DNA of 64,000 bases from Hyphomicrobiales bacterium (GTDB lineage: Bacteria; Pseudomonadota; Alphaproteobacteria; Rhizobiales; Methyloligellaceae), in the NCBI GenBank assembly GCA_028280515.1, contig JANQLP010000074.1:1-64000 (forward strand). The letters run 5' to 3'. The position numbers were made by a program, and so were the translations under genes. This document shows positions 44,398 through 54,324 of the stretch, piece by piece; position 1 is the stretch's first letter; the number at the start of each line of letters is the position of its first letter. The notes beneath the pieces were generated by a model. It did no database searches. It was not told the DNA's origin and saw only the letters and a program-made list of their open reading frames with translations.

Positions 44398-45293
44398 ACT
44401 CGTTCCCAAAGAGGTTATAACTACATTGCCGACTTCGTTATATCCTCGATGAGATTTAAGGAAAGACTAACACACGCAGTTATTGTGCCTAAGCTGCGCT
44501 TCTCTGTATTACCTATCGACCATCTTGAGTAATCATCGAATTAGGTGTTCAGCCTGGCGTACAGCACATCAGGATAGTCATGCCGCCGCCGAGGTGCGTA
44601 GCTACTGGGAACACCGAAAGCTGGAAAGTCTGCTCCCACGCGGATGGTTGGATAACAGATGCCCAAACCCGCTGTCCGGGTGATGAGCCGACAAAGAGCA
44701 GGTCACTACAATTGGGTATCAAAGCAAACCATCCCGATGAATTTGATGGTGCCTTCGGCGTCCCGCTCAACGATCACGACGTTCATATCGCATCGCGTGA
44801 AGCTCGCGAACCGCCAGTGAGATGACCCGTGTCAGGGCGGACCCTTACTAGTTACGCCGAACAGGGAGGGCATAGGGCATGATTTCGAAGGTGGAGATGT
44901 AACGTGTCTGTTTGCGACACACACCACCAACGTCCGCGGACCAGTTAGCAAACGGTGATATTATGCGTCGTGACAGTATATGTCGCTGGCACTCCCAACC
45001 GAGTGAGGCGTGGCTACCGGTTCCTTGGGGGAAACATGCCTTGGGGGCAAGAGTCTCTGGCAGCCACGCGCTCTAGCATCGGTGGATGATCGACGCTCAC
45101 AGGTTATATACTGTCCGGCGTTAGTTTATATTTCGTTACACAAATGATCGTCCTACGTGGCCAGCCTCATCGCATTGGGCACTAACCCTACTCCTTGCTT
45201 CGAATGCACGCCGTCTCCGTAGGTGCAGAACAAGCAGAAATCCAAGGTGGGCGGCTTTTGAAGGCGTCTTATCAAGCAAGCTCTATCGTCAGT
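44398..45293. other. Intergenic with stem-loop element, no confident gene
   Basis: About 900 bp. It contains the second dispersed stem-loop (45003-45073). The segment 44550-44600 (CAGCACATCAGGAT) recurs in altered form near 53893-53915, so both may descend from one duplicated non-coding region. No frame looks like a gene. Confidence 0.45.
45003..45073. repeat. Dispersed stem-loop element, copy 2
   Basis: Left arm GTGAGGCGTGGCTACCGG (45003-45020) pairs with CTGGCAGCCACGC and CTC at 45057-45073, with two stem mismatches. The left arm differs from copy 1 by a single base over 17. The loop has two CTTGGGGG repeats. Confidence 0.6.
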
Positions 45294-45797
45294 CTATGCA
45301 ACCGGAAATTCCAGGCCGGGGTCACGATAGTATCCTGGGCAGGTGGTAACGTGCATACCGATGAAATGGCTTGGCTTCATATCTGGCTCTCCGAGCGGCG
45401 CCAAGACTCGCTCATAAACGAACTCTGATCTAGCCGGGTTCGGCCAACGGAACCGTCGATACGTCGGCTCCATCGTTTTAATCATCCATAGAAACTGGGC
45501 TTCGATTTCGCCATACAATTCGGCTGGAGCAACGTCATCAACGTAGTGTCCAGTCAACTCTCTACCAGCCATACGGTAGATCTCGGTGCCCGCCAATTTG
45601 AAGCGAACGCGCTCTAACGTCTCATCGTGATAGAGGAGCTCGAGCAAGCAAATTCCTGAGAGCAAGTGTTGGATATCAGCAGGGTTAACCGCGTTACGCG
45701 TTGGAATTCGGTTCCCAGCACGCTTCGCCCACCAGTACTCTAGAAACTCCACGAGGTCGGGGTGAAGTTCATCGGGGATTTGCTGGAACTTACTCAT
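45294..45797 (-). CDS. PAS_5-like (PF07310-type) PAS-domain protein
   Basis: A 167-residue protein with VEFLEYWWAKRAGNRIPTRNAVNPADIQHLL, the N-terminal signature of single-domain PAS_5 proteins, and VRFKLAGTEIYRMAGRELTGHYVDDV, the central PAS strand and turn. These proteins are common in alphaproteobacteria in many copies, as free-standing sensory domains of unknown ligand. It is a single gene next to the hybrid kinase. Two relatives are at 51237 and 54325. Confidence 0.85.
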   Translation of the reverse strand: MSKFQQIPDELHPDLVEFLEYWWAKRAGNRIPTRNAVNPADIQHLLSGICLLELLYHDETLERVRFKLAGTEIYRMAGRELTGHYVDDVAPAELYGEIEAQFLWMIKTMEPTYRRFRWPNPARSEFVYERVLAPLGEPDMKPSHFIGMHVTTCPGYYRDPGLEFPVA

Positions 45798-46040
45798 GGT
45801 ACAGAGTGGTTGGAATGATGGAGTGGATACCTTGAGAGCAAGTGATTAACTTTCGATTGATTTGCCGGATATCCATTGCACCCACAGGTCGCTCGTCAGT
45901 TAGCTCAAAAAAAGGGGCATTCGACCGCTGACCATCATTCGGAGCACTATCAGTCTTTTCGGCTAACACTGTATGTAGCCAAACAAGTGCTCGAACGTGC
46001 GATAACGATTAGCAGTAGTGCGCAGCGAACGTATTCGACG

Positions 46041-48719
46041 CTAGGCATCAAGCACCTGGCGAATACGGCACGCTAATGCGCGATCGTCGTAAGGCTTTCG
46101 CAGTATCGCATCGAGTTCGTCAGACGTACTGTCGAGCGCCAGAACGTCGTCACCGTGCCCAGTGCCAAGCAACACTCGCAGGTCTGGTTGCAGGTGTTTG
46201 GCTGAACGGGCCAACTCAAATCCATTCATGCCACCTGGCATGACAATGTCGCTGAAGAGCAGGTCAATTGGCTGCTCCTTTTGCAGGATATGCAACGCAT
46301 CGCGGCCATCCTTAGCTTGAAGAACATGATATCCGAGTTCACCAAGGAGCGTCGCCGCAAACGCGCGTACGTCGTCTTGGTCTTCAGCAATTAACACCGT
46401 TTCGTGACCTTCGGGACGACTATCGGCGTGCTCAGAGCTACCGACGCACTGCTCTCTAATGTCGTGCGTAATAGGTAAGAAGAGACGAAAAGTCGTCCCG
46501 GCGCCTGGATTGCTCTCGACGCAAATGAACCCACCGGACTGCTCAACAAACCCATGCACCATACTCAGGCCAAGTCCGGTGCCCCGACCGACTTCTTTCG
46601 TTGTGAAGAAAGGTTCAAAGATGTGATCAAGGTGTTCCTCGGGTATTCCAGCGCCTGTATCAGCTACAGAAATCAGAACATAGTCAGAAGAGCCCTGCGT
46701 TGCCGGCAAACCCGCCGCTTCGAAATCGCGTTCCTGAGCCTGCGCGATCGAAATCGACAACACGCCGCCCGCGGGCATTGCATCACGTGCATTGAGGGCA
46801 AGATTGAGAAGCGCACTCTCGAGCCCCGTGCGATCTACACAGATGTCGCCGTTGGCATCGCCAACAGAGGTCTTAACGTCGATACTCTCGCCGAGCGTCC
46901 GCGATAACAGGGACTTGAGGGCCTCAATCAACCTCTGAGGCTCTACAATTTCCGGCTCAAGTTGCTGACGACCACAAAACGCGAGAAGGCGATGAACGAG
47001 ATCGGCTCCGCGCTTCGCAGCATCGCGCACCGCGGCCACCTTTTTGCCATACCGTTCATGTGTTGCCAGTCCACGTTCCAGCAGTCGGACATTGCCGAGT
47101 ATGACCGTTAGGAGATTGTTGAAATCATGCGCTATGCCGCTCGTCAATTGCCCGACAGCTTCCATCTTCTGCGAAGCTCGAAGTCGTTCCTCGTGACTTT
47201 TGCGCTCACTCAAATCGACGATCTGGGACACAAAGCGTAGGGGTTTGCCATTCGAATCACGCACGAGCGCGGAGCTGAGCAATACGCTTACAGCTCCGCC
47301 ATCCCGGTAGGAAAGACGCGCCTCCCACTGAAATGCCTCTGCCGTTCCTGCAAGGGCCTGTTCCGTGAGCTCTCGGGCCTTCGCACGATCCTCTCTATGA
47401 TACAGGTCACCAAAAGACAGACGTCTCAGGTCATCGGCTGAACAACCAACGATGTCCAAAAACGCAGTGTTGGCGAGCAGAATTTCTCCATTAACGCCAC
47501 TAAGCACCATCCCGTAGGGAGCCGTGTCAAACGCACTTCGAAACTGCTCTTCACTCTCGCGCAGAGCGCATTGCGCAGTGACCTCTGCGGTTAGATCTTT
47601 TGCAGTGCCCCGGTAGCCAAGAAATGTCCCATCGTTGTCGAACACGGGAACACCATTGGCCGAAAAGAAGTGATTTGCGCCACTCTCATCGACGAACGTG
47701 TACCGGAAATCTCGAAAGGGGCGCCTCGCTAGCAAGTCAGCAACATGGTGTGCCCACACCAGCTTATCCGCGCTCTCGACACCAATCTCTAGTCGCGATC
47801 GGCCAAGGATCTGCGACGGTGAGATCCCGGTGAGTTCAAACACGCGATCTGACACATACGTAAAATGGAGCTCGTCGTCGATTTCCCAAATCCAATCCGA
47901 CGCAGCCGTCGCGACATCATGAAAACGCTGCTCACTTCGGCGTAGTTTCTCCGAAGCCGTCCTACGCTCCGTGATATCAAGCAGCGTGCTTTGAATAGCC
48001 GATACCCCATTCCAATCGGTGGGCTGCATTCGACTTTCGCACCAGAAACGCTCACCATTTCGGTGTATCGCTTGGTACTCGATGTTTGCACGGCCTTCAT
48101 CCCAATGCACCGCCTCACCCCAACACGCACTTACGTAGGCGTGGTGATCGCCGAGAATCATTGGCTGTATGGTGCCAACATCAAGAACCTCTTCTCGACT
48201 ATATCCATGCATAGCGGCCCAGCGGTCGCTAACGAACAGCGGCTGATATCCACGATGAATGATTGTCGCGTGCGTCGAGGCCTCGCAGATCGCGCGCCAT
48301 TGATCTCCCTGTTCACGACAGTTCGATACAACAGATCGCCGAAGCACCTCCCTCGAAATCATCGACGGGAGCGACCGAAGGTATCGAGCCGCGATAACGG
48401 CATATGCACCGCTCTTCACATAGGCATCGTGACAGTCTTCGCTGATAGCGTCAGCGATGACTGCGACACACTTTTCACCACCATCTCGAACAGCATCCAA
48501 AATGGCCAGGACGTTACCTTCGGCAATGCCGTCGTCAATGACCACTGCATCGTATCCATCGGGCCGAAACATACGCTCGGAATGAAACATGCTCCCAACG
48601 CAGCGCTCCAGCGGCACACACTTCACCCGCGCCTTCACACCGGCGTCGGAGAAATACCGCACCACGCGTCGGTGGCCTTCCGAACGCGGGGTTACCACCA
48701 AGACAGATATGTCGTTCAT
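46041..48719 (-). CDS. Hybrid histidine kinase: receiver-like N-terminus, three PAS, HisKA-HATPase, receiver
   Basis: An 892-residue cytoplasmic sensor. The first 125 residues have a receiver-like fold (ISVLVVTPRSEGHRRVVRYF, VVIDDGIAEGN), apparently lacking the full acidic pocket. Three PAS/PAC units follow at about 140-255, 265-385 and 390-510, each ending in DITERR, DLTAE or DLSERK. HisKA carries the phospho-acceptor in TSGIAHDFNNLLTV, and HATPase has NARDAMPAGG, DTGAGIPEEH and GLGLSMVHGF. The C-terminal receiver has LLFSDIVMPGG and a lysine in LRKPYDD. No membrane segments are seen. Its likely partner is the receiver protein across the intergenic region. Confidence 0.93.
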   Translation of the reverse strand: MNDISVLVVTPRSEGHRRVVRYFSDAGVKARVKCVPLERCVGSMFHSERMFRPDGYDAVVIDDGIAEGNVLAILDAVRDGGEKCVAVIADAISEDCHDAYVKSGAYAVIAARYLRSLPSMISREVLRRSVVSNCREQGDQWRAICEASTHATIIHRGYQPLFVSDRWAAMHGYSREEVLDVGTIQPMILGDHHAYVSACWGEAVHWDEGRANIEYQAIHRNGERFWCESRMQPTDWNGVSAIQSTLLDITERRTASEKLRRSEQRFHDVATAASDWIWEIDDELHFTYVSDRVFELTGISPSQILGRSRLEIGVESADKLVWAHHVADLLARRPFRDFRYTFVDESGANHFFSANGVPVFDNDGTFLGYRGTAKDLTAEVTAQCALRESEEQFRSAFDTAPYGMVLSGVNGEILLANTAFLDIVGCSADDLRRLSFGDLYHREDRAKARELTEQALAGTAEAFQWEARLSYRDGGAVSVLLSSALVRDSNGKPLRFVSQIVDLSERKSHEERLRASQKMEAVGQLTSGIAHDFNNLLTVILGNVRLLERGLATHERYGKKVAAVRDAAKRGADLVHRLLAFCGRQQLEPEIVEPQRLIEALKSLLSRTLGESIDVKTSVGDANGDICVDRTGLESALLNLALNARDAMPAGGVLSISIAQAQERDFEAAGLPATQGSSDYVLISVADTGAGIPEEHLDHIFEPFFTTKEVGRGTGLGLSMVHGFVEQSGGFICVESNPGAGTTFRLFLPITHDIREQCVGSSEHADSRPEGHETVLIAEDQDDVRAFAATLLGELGYHVLQAKDGRDALHILQKEQPIDLLFSDIVMPGGMNGFELARSAKHLQPDLRVLLGTGHGDDVLALDSTSDELDAILRKPYDDRALACRIRQVLDA

Positions 48720-49264
48720 TAGCGCTCACCTCATCTGCTGCAGATGAGAACCGACACCGCTCGGCAGAGCCAGCCCATTCGCACCGTTAACCGCGGGAAA
48801 ACTGGTACGAGAGTGCGGTCAATAGCACCGGATCAATAGCGGACATACGCCTGCTCGACACGCGGTAACACGCAACCGCAACTCCAACTGGCTGCGTGAC
48901 ACTGAAAGTGCCTTTGTTAGAAATAGCGACATTCCATTTATGGACCTTTAATAGGTGAAGCACCTAACCCCACATAACTCATCACGTATAACTTCCAAAT
49001 TTCAACTAATCACACTCGCTATCAGCGTGTTACTATCTATATTGATCAGACTTAGCGGGCATTTGTTTGAATTACTTACAGAAAACACCTACCAAAAACG
49101 GGTGTGTTAATCTTTCCTTGGAAAATTGATGTACTTTAAGGCCCTGATGGAGCCCATAGGTTGACTCCCTCGCGTAAAAGTTGCTCTGACATTGGGGGCT
49201 ACCTGCGCGTATCAGCAGACTGAATGTCCCCGCGGGACTGGGCACTTGTGGGGTTAAAAAGATA
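48720..49264. other. Divergent upstream region between kinase and receiver genes
   Basis: 545 bp between the hybrid kinase (minus) and the receiver protein (plus). It should hold promoters for both. It is AT-richer around 48900-49130, with a weak AACACC/GGTGTGTT inverted pair at about 49083-49110. I cannot assign promoters with confidence and see no gene. Confidence 0.45.
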
Positions 49265-51001
49265 ATGGCTGCGACTATACTCTGTGTGGAAGATGAAAGT
49301 GCCGTTCGTGAATTAATCGTCGATGAGCTAAAGCACGAAGGCTACCACACGATAGAGGCTGAGGATGGTGAGGCTGGCCTCGATGCTATCCTGAACCACA
49401 AACCCGACCTCGTACTCTGCGACATCACGATGCCGAATATGAGCGGCGATCAGTTGCTGGTCGAGTTGCGATCGAGTCACCCGGAATATTCCGAGTTACC
49501 GTTTATCTTTCTTACCGCGCTCGCCGACCGTGAACATATCGTGGCGGGCAAAAGGGCGGGGGCCGACGACTACCTTACCAAGCCGATAGACTTCGATCTA
49601 TTGCTGGCGACTATCGAGGTTCGATTGGAGCAAGTCCGGCGCATCAATTTGCGCAAGGACGAGGAATTAGTGAAGCTCTACAAGTCGCTTCAAGAGAGCA
49701 AGCCGGGCAACAGTTCTGCTGCTTCATCTCTCTCGGGTGAGGTCCGTTTGAGCGATATCTCTCAATCAGTTGGGAAGCGGCTGAATGGAAGATTGGTGCC
49801 GTTGGCCGAAGAGTTCGGAAAGACGGCATCTCGCCAGGCGGCAGGGGAGCCACCGGTCAATACCCATCCTCTCCCCAGCAAATTTGAAACCAAGTTGGCT
49901 GCCGCAATCAACGACGACAGTGTCGTAGCAGGCAAAGTCCAGCTGCTCGGACTCGACGAGATTAAGTCGAGCCTCGGCGCACAATGGGATAGTCATGCGC
50001 AGCAGGTGCTTCGCATTTCCGCCAGGACGATAGAGCAGCGCCTCGCAAGCGGCGATACTTTTGAAGTCGTTGATTCTGAGAAGTTCTTGATCTGCTTTGG
50101 TTCACTCGATGAACGCGAGGCGCAGATTAAGGCACACGCAATCCTCCGTGAAATCCGAGAGAAAGTGCTCGGGACCGACAGCATCGATGCCGCGGTAAAA
50201 GATAGTTTTGGAATCGCATCGGAAGTGCATCGCGTGCCGCTCAGCGAAACGGACATTTCCGAGGAGAGCGATGTTGTCGGATTGCTCTTGTCACGTATCG
50301 ATGAAGCTGCTCACCGGGCTCGTGAGCAAGAGCGCACTGCGATTGCCACGATGGTAGATTCTGCTCGGATCGTACCGGGGCCCGTTTCAACGACAAGAGG
50401 CGCCAAGGCACCGTTTGCGATGGCGCTGTTCGACAAGCAGACCAATAGCGACATCTTGATGCTTCGCAAGGCCCGACCGGACAATAGTGAGCTCGATGTT
50501 GAGATTGATGCACTTCGGTTAGGACGGACGGCCGAATGGTTGTGCGAAAATCAATTTAACGCACCGCCCGTGCTGATCGTAGACGTGAGCTTTAGTACGC
50601 TGGATCGAAAGAAGAGCCGGGACCAGTATCTACAGCTCTGTTCAAGTCTCACCGAAGCAGCCACGGCGCATCTCGCATTCCATCTACGATCGGTACCTAT
50701 TGATAGCCTGCCCTCTCGGGTTGAGGCGGCTGCTCACGCAATACGTCGCAACAGTCGGGTTGCGATGTTCGAATTGCAGGAGCTCTCGCTTGCGGGCGTT
50801 AATCCGTGCGAGCTCCCTATACAAGTCGCGACGTGTGATTATCGACGGCTTGGCCCAAGGATCGAAGCGCGGCCGGAGGAATTTCGGAAGCTGGTCAAAG
50901 CGCTGCATTCGAGCAAGATCCGCACGCTCGTCACGGGGCTGACATCAAAAGCCCAAATGAAGTCACTTTTCGAGCTTGGTGCGGATTTTGTTGCGTCGTG
51001 A
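49265..51001 (+). CDS. Response-regulator receiver protein with degenerate GGDEF-like region and unknown C-terminus
   Basis: A 578-residue protein. Residues 1-120 are a complete receiver: acidic pair in CVEDES, phospho-acceptor D53 in LCDITMPNMSG, T84 in FLTAL and K106 in LTKPID. Residues about 210-350 have a GGDEF-like pattern (VQLLGLDEIKSSLGAQWDSH, then a strand FEVVDSEKFLICF where GGDEF would sit), but the signature is lost. Residues 390-578 (VLIVDVSFSTLDRKKSRDQYL, PSRVEAAAHAIRRNSRVAM, VTGLTSKAQMKSLFELGADFV) resemble the outline of an EAL-like barrel without the EAL motif. I infer a receptor or scaffold role, not cyclase activity. It is divergent from the hybrid kinase. Confidence 0.8.
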   Translation: MAATILCVEDESAVRELIVDELKHEGYHTIEAEDGEAGLDAILNHKPDLVLCDITMPNMSGDQLLVELRSSHPEYSELPFIFLTALADREHIVAGKRAGADDYLTKPIDFDLLLATIEVRLEQVRRINLRKDEELVKLYKSLQESKPGNSSAASSLSGEVRLSDISQSVGKRLNGRLVPLAEEFGKTASRQAAGEPPVNTHPLPSKFETKLAAAINDDSVVAGKVQLLGLDEIKSSLGAQWDSHAQQVLRISARTIEQRLASGDTFEVVDSEKFLICFGSLDEREAQIKAHAILREIREKVLGTDSIDAAVKDSFGIASEVHRVPLSETDISEESDVVGLLLSRIDEAAHRAREQERTAIATMVDSARIVPGPVSTTRGAKAPFAMALFDKQTNSDILMLRKARPDNSELDVEIDALRLGRTAEWLCENQFNAPPVLIVDVSFSTLDRKKSRDQYLQLCSSLTEAATAHLAFHLRSVPIDSLPSRVEAAAHAIRRNSRVAMFELQELSLAGVNPCELPIQVATCDYRRLGPRIEARPEEFRKLVKALHSSKIRTLVTGLTSKAQMKSLFELGADFVAS

Positions 51002-51236
51002 ACACGAGATATCAGCGCCTTACCGCGCAAGCGGCCGGGACGTGGGCCTCTGACCGCGGGGGACTGGCGTTTGCCGTATCACACTCGCACCGATCTTCAC
51101 CATATCTTTAACAACAGGTTCTTACCGTCGTTAGTGCGATAGGGAAACGGTAACCGGAGGGCCGAAAGGTGATATAAACCATTATGACAAGATGCCGGCA
51201 ACGGCGCGCGTTACTTAGGCAGGAATAGTAAGTGAA

Positions 51237-51782
51237 GTGAAACGGTATATGGGCAACAAACCTAGCATAACGGGGTCCCATGAAGCTGACCGCTATACCG
51301 GTGTACGCGCTGAATCTTTGCAGAATTCGCATGCCCAGTTCCCCATTGAACCAATGGTCTCCATACCAGAGTTCTCGACGTTACTGACAATTTGGTATGG
51401 CGCTCGAAAGGGGCGTGTCACGCCACATAAGGCGTCTTTACGGTGTGAGCTTCTGAAAGGTTGGCTGGGGCGCATAGCAATAAGCGAGCGTGATGGAGAC
51501 GACTACCGCTTGCGGCTGTTTGGGACAGAATTCTCTGACGTGTTCGGTAGAGACCTTACCGGGTGCCACTTACTTGCGTCATTAGGAGAACATTGCGGTG
51601 GCTTGACACATGAGCATCTAGCCACATTGCTGGACGGTCCATTTATAGGCTACACAACGGGCCGCGTACCTATTCCTGGGCGGGAATTCCTTGAGCTCAG
51701 TATCATCGATCTACCAATGTCAGACCAGCAAGGTCGGAACCGCTTCTTTCTTCACGGTCTCAGCACCCCTGCATCGGGTTAA
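51237..51782 (+). CDS. PAS_5-like protein
   Basis: A 181-residue protein. The central part reads PEFSTLLTIWYGARKGRVTPHKASL, WLGRIAISERDGDDYRLRLFGTEFSDVFGRDLTG and ends VDLPMSD-like (IIDLPMSDQQGRNRFFLHG). This is the PAS_5-like layout. It is a close paralogue of the protein at 54325 (shared WLGRIAISERDG, RLFGT, FGRDLTG, DLPMSD, FLHGL). The start may be the GTG at 51237 or the ATG at 51249. It stands alone, so a partner cannot be read from context. Confidence 0.85.
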   Translation: MKRYMGNKPSITGSHEADRYTGVRAESLQNSHAQFPIEPMVSIPEFSTLLTIWYGARKGRVTPHKASLRCELLKGWLGRIAISERDGDDYRLRLFGTEFSDVFGRDLTGCHLLASLGEHCGGLTHEHLATLLDGPFIGYTTGRVPIPGREFLELSIIDLPMSDQQGRNRFFLHGLSTPASG

Positions 51783-51994
51783 CAGAGCGTAGGTAGCTAC
51801 GCATGTAAGGTGGTGATAGTCTAGATTACTCTTGCGTTGATGTGGCGTTGGGAACGATAGCATAACGAACCTTAACCCTAGCCGCCATCACGCGTCGAAC
51901 GTTGCACAAAATACTTAGTCCATTCTCATTGTTGCGCATTAATACGTCATTTGTATTACGCACTTCCGCAACATGTTGCACGCCGTTGAAAACT

Positions 51995-52014
51995 TGCAAT
52001 CGCAAGCGATTGCA
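51995..52014. promoter_or_regulatory. Palindrome upstream of the winged-helix gene (site 1)
   Basis: TGCAATCGC at 51995-52003 and GCGATTGCA at 52006-52014 form a perfect 9-bp inverted repeat with a 2-nt centre. It lies about 170 bp upstream of the winged-helix gene start. It may be a protein-binding site. Confidence 0.55.
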
Positions 52015-52114
52015 GACATCAACCTCTGCACCAACAAAGACGGACTCCTAGGAGCGAGACACCGCCGCCTAGCTGAACGACACGACAAGCGCCCGACGTC
52101 AAGGCTTGTCTTGC

Positions 52115-52135
52115 TCCAAATAGGCCCTATTTGGA
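52115..52135. promoter_or_regulatory. Perfect 21-bp palindromic operator candidate (site 2)
   Basis: TCCAAATAGG (52115-52124), a single C, then CCTATTTGGA (52126-52135) form a perfect 10-bp inverted repeat. It ends 51 bp before the ATG of the small winged-helix gene, in the place where an autoregulatory operator would be. Confidence 0.65.
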
Positions 52136-52186
52136 TATGGGCATTTTCGACCAAACAACGACGTTGAACACGTGGGAGGCTTTTCC

Positions 52187-52579
52187 ATGCAAGGCACTTT
52201 TGAGTCGTTCATTGCCAAGGAGCGCAAGCGGCTGCATGCACAAAAGGATGAACTGCTCGAACGCCAACGAAAGCTGGAGGCAGATATTCAGTCGGTCGAG
52301 AGAGAAATGACCGCAATTGACGCCTATGAAGCTGCTCGTCAGGGTAAGTCGCCCTGCTCAAGTATTCAGTCTCGTGTACGGCCACGGCGCAATTCTCGAA
52401 GAGACAAGATACTCGAAGTGGTTTCAGCCAGCACCGACGGCCTGACGCGTCGAGAGGTGCTTGAAGCACTCGGCGTAAAGGGAGACAAGTCTGCTGAGCA
52501 GTCGGTGAGCAACGCACTCTCCGCATTGAAGAAGACTCGTCGCCTCATTTCGCAAGACGGCCGGTATCAAACCACCTAG
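52187..52579 (+). CDS. Small coiled-coil plus winged-helix protein
   Basis: A 130-residue protein with a charged N-terminal coiled coil (FIAKERKRLHAQKDELLERQ, LEADIQSVEREM) and a C-terminal winged-helix domain (RRDKILEVVSASTDGLTRREVL, EQSVSNALSALKKTRRLISQDG). It is a plausible DNA-binding protein. The ATG at 52187 has GGGAGG seven bases upstream; a GTG at 52172 is part of that ribosome site. Two palindromes lie upstream, the nearer one 51 bp away, so I infer autoregulation. No family name is certain. Confidence 0.75.
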   Translation: MQGTFESFIAKERKRLHAQKDELLERQRKLEADIQSVEREMTAIDAYEAARQGKSPCSSIQSRVRPRRNSRRDKILEVVSASTDGLTRREVLEALGVKGDKSAEQSVSNALSALKKTRRLISQDGRYQTT

Positions 52580-53440
52580 CCACGCTGCCAGCAGGGGATA
52601 CCATGCCTTTTTACGCCCATTGAATGCGACAAAAACTTCACCCCCATCGCCGCACACAGCCAATGCTCTACTGCATCTCGAACAATAAGAACCTTCCAGA
52701 ACCAAACGGCTTCTTGCAGGCGAAACGAATGAGCAATGGCTCTCGTGATCGCACACGGGCGCAAAACTGTCGGCTGACGCCTGGCTGCCGTATGACTGCG
52801 CGTACATCGCGTGAATTCGCCTCATAACGAAACGCCCCCTTTTAAAACTCAAACGCATTTCTGGCATGAAGTTCGCCTGATCAGGCACCATCCTCAGCCA
52901 ACGCCCCTGAAACGCCATCGCTGCCAAGACACACATAGCCCCCTTCGATGCGTACTCGACGACACGATGTGTAAGTGTCACGAGCCAGTTCAGGTATTCA
53001 CTGCTACTCATAAGCGACTGCCAATAAAAACGACTCTCGAACTTGTCTATGCAGAAGCGCTGCTTCTCACTCTCGTTGTGCGCCCCGTGTCGGCGCCGCG
53101 AATCACCAGCCCATTTGACGCTTTCGCGCGACGCCTTGACGCTCATCACTCTCGCCATCGCTGCGCCACTCTCCAAAATCAACAGCGAATCACCATCCTG
53201 AACGAGCCGTTGATGTCGAACAGCGTGCCCAGATAGCCCCGCAATCAAGGGGTTTACTTCGGCGACCGAAATTATAGCAACGTTAGATATCACAGGTCAC
53301 GTCTCGGACCTATATACCCTCCTTCTCTCTTTACCGCATAATGAACCTATGCTAATCCGCCGTTCAATGAAAGGCCTATCTAACTACGTAAAACCCCTTA
53401 CAGGTTCCATACTGTCAACCGAACGGCCAGATAAGTTCAA
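52580..53440. other. Long intergenic region, no confident gene
   Basis: About 860 bp. A 289-codon open frame runs on the minus strand (52424-53293), with YWQSLMSSSEYLNWLVTLTHR-like segments. It overlaps the winged-helix gene by 156 bp on the opposite strand, has no ribosome site I trust and no recognised motif. I treat it as unproven. Confidence 0.4.
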
Positions 53441-53683
53441 ATGAGATTGTCCTTACGGCAAACATTTGGCGCGAGAAGCGGAGAGTTACCACTGCCACTT
53501 ACCATAACGATATACCTCAGTCGCGAAGAACGGTATATAAAAGATGAAATCAAGAAACTCCAAACCGCTGATGGCAGTCGTTTTTTGAACTGCTCTGAGA
53601 GCGCCGTTGCAAAAGTCTTGTTGCTCGAGGGGCTTGCGCGAGAGAGATCAGTTTTGGCCGGCCACTCCTCTCATAAAGATTAA
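53441..53683 (+). CDS. Small hypothetical protein, possible ribbon-helix-helix type
   Basis: An 80-residue frame. From residue 17 it reads PLTITIYLSREERYIKDEIKKLQ and SESAVAKVLLLEGLARER. A beta strand followed by two helices is the outline of small ribbon-helix-helix DNA-binding proteins. No clear ribosome site precedes the ATG at 53441. The call is tentative. Confidence 0.4.
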   Translation: MRLSLRQTFGARSGELPLPLTITIYLSREERYIKDEIKKLQTADGSRFLNCSESAVAKVLLLEGLARERSVLAGHSSHKD

Positions 53684-54324
53684 GCCACTCCCACAAGCTT
53701 CCCATGTCGCTTTCCGCCGAACCAAACTAACTCTATTCCGGGAATGTAACACTCTGGTAGCGAGTACGTTGTATTGAGCCGTTATCGCCGCGCGACCGGC
53801 GACCGTGGTCATCGCTTGCAGGCGTCCCCCACTTGCGAGCGGTGACCACGCCCCTACCCAGAAATCTTAATCCGCGCACAGCTCGACGTACCAGGCACGC
53901 AGCACACTAGGATGCCATGGTAGGTACCTGGACCAACAAGCCGTGGCTCCATTCCCACGTGAAATCAACTAGTTGGCGATGCGCACTGCGCCAGCGCTGT
54001 TGGCGTCGTCTCAAGGTCATTCATTAGAATTAGTTGGCACGACTGAATAACAAGAATCTCAAAACCGGATACAGAAATTCTTCTCGCCATAACGTCGTTA
54101 TCAGCTCCGGTGCTATCCGCCGATATTCACCTTTAATAGTCGATATACCCCAACGACCTGATAATGAATCGTAGCTAAGGTGCAACGTTAAGGCGCCGCT
54201 AAACGATTTCGATCTATGTTTTCGGTTCCGGAAGGCTAAATGCCTACCCTCAGTTCGGCGTTAGACCATCCCGTACGATAGTCAGATAACGCTCATATTA
54301 ATCTAATGCGACATGGAGTTCACA
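53684..54324. other. Intergenic with stem-loop element, no confident gene
   Basis: About 640 bp. It contains the third dispersed stem-loop (53804-53851) and a segment near 53893-53915 (CAGCACACTAGGAT) similar to the region around 44560. No coding frame stands out. Confidence 0.45.
53804..53851. repeat. Dispersed stem-loop element, copy 3
   Basis: CGTGGTCATCGCTTGC pairs with GCGAGCGGTGACCACG, with two G-T type mismatches, giving a 16-bp stem. The right arm CGGTGACCACGC (53840-53851) is identical to that of copy 1. The loop contains GGCGTCCCCCAC. Confidence 0.65.

Noticed and set aside
52424..53293. A 289-codon minus-strand open frame
   Set aside because: It overlaps the winged-helix gene on the other strand by 156 bp, lacks a ribosome site and recognisable motifs; kept only as a possibility in the intergenic note.
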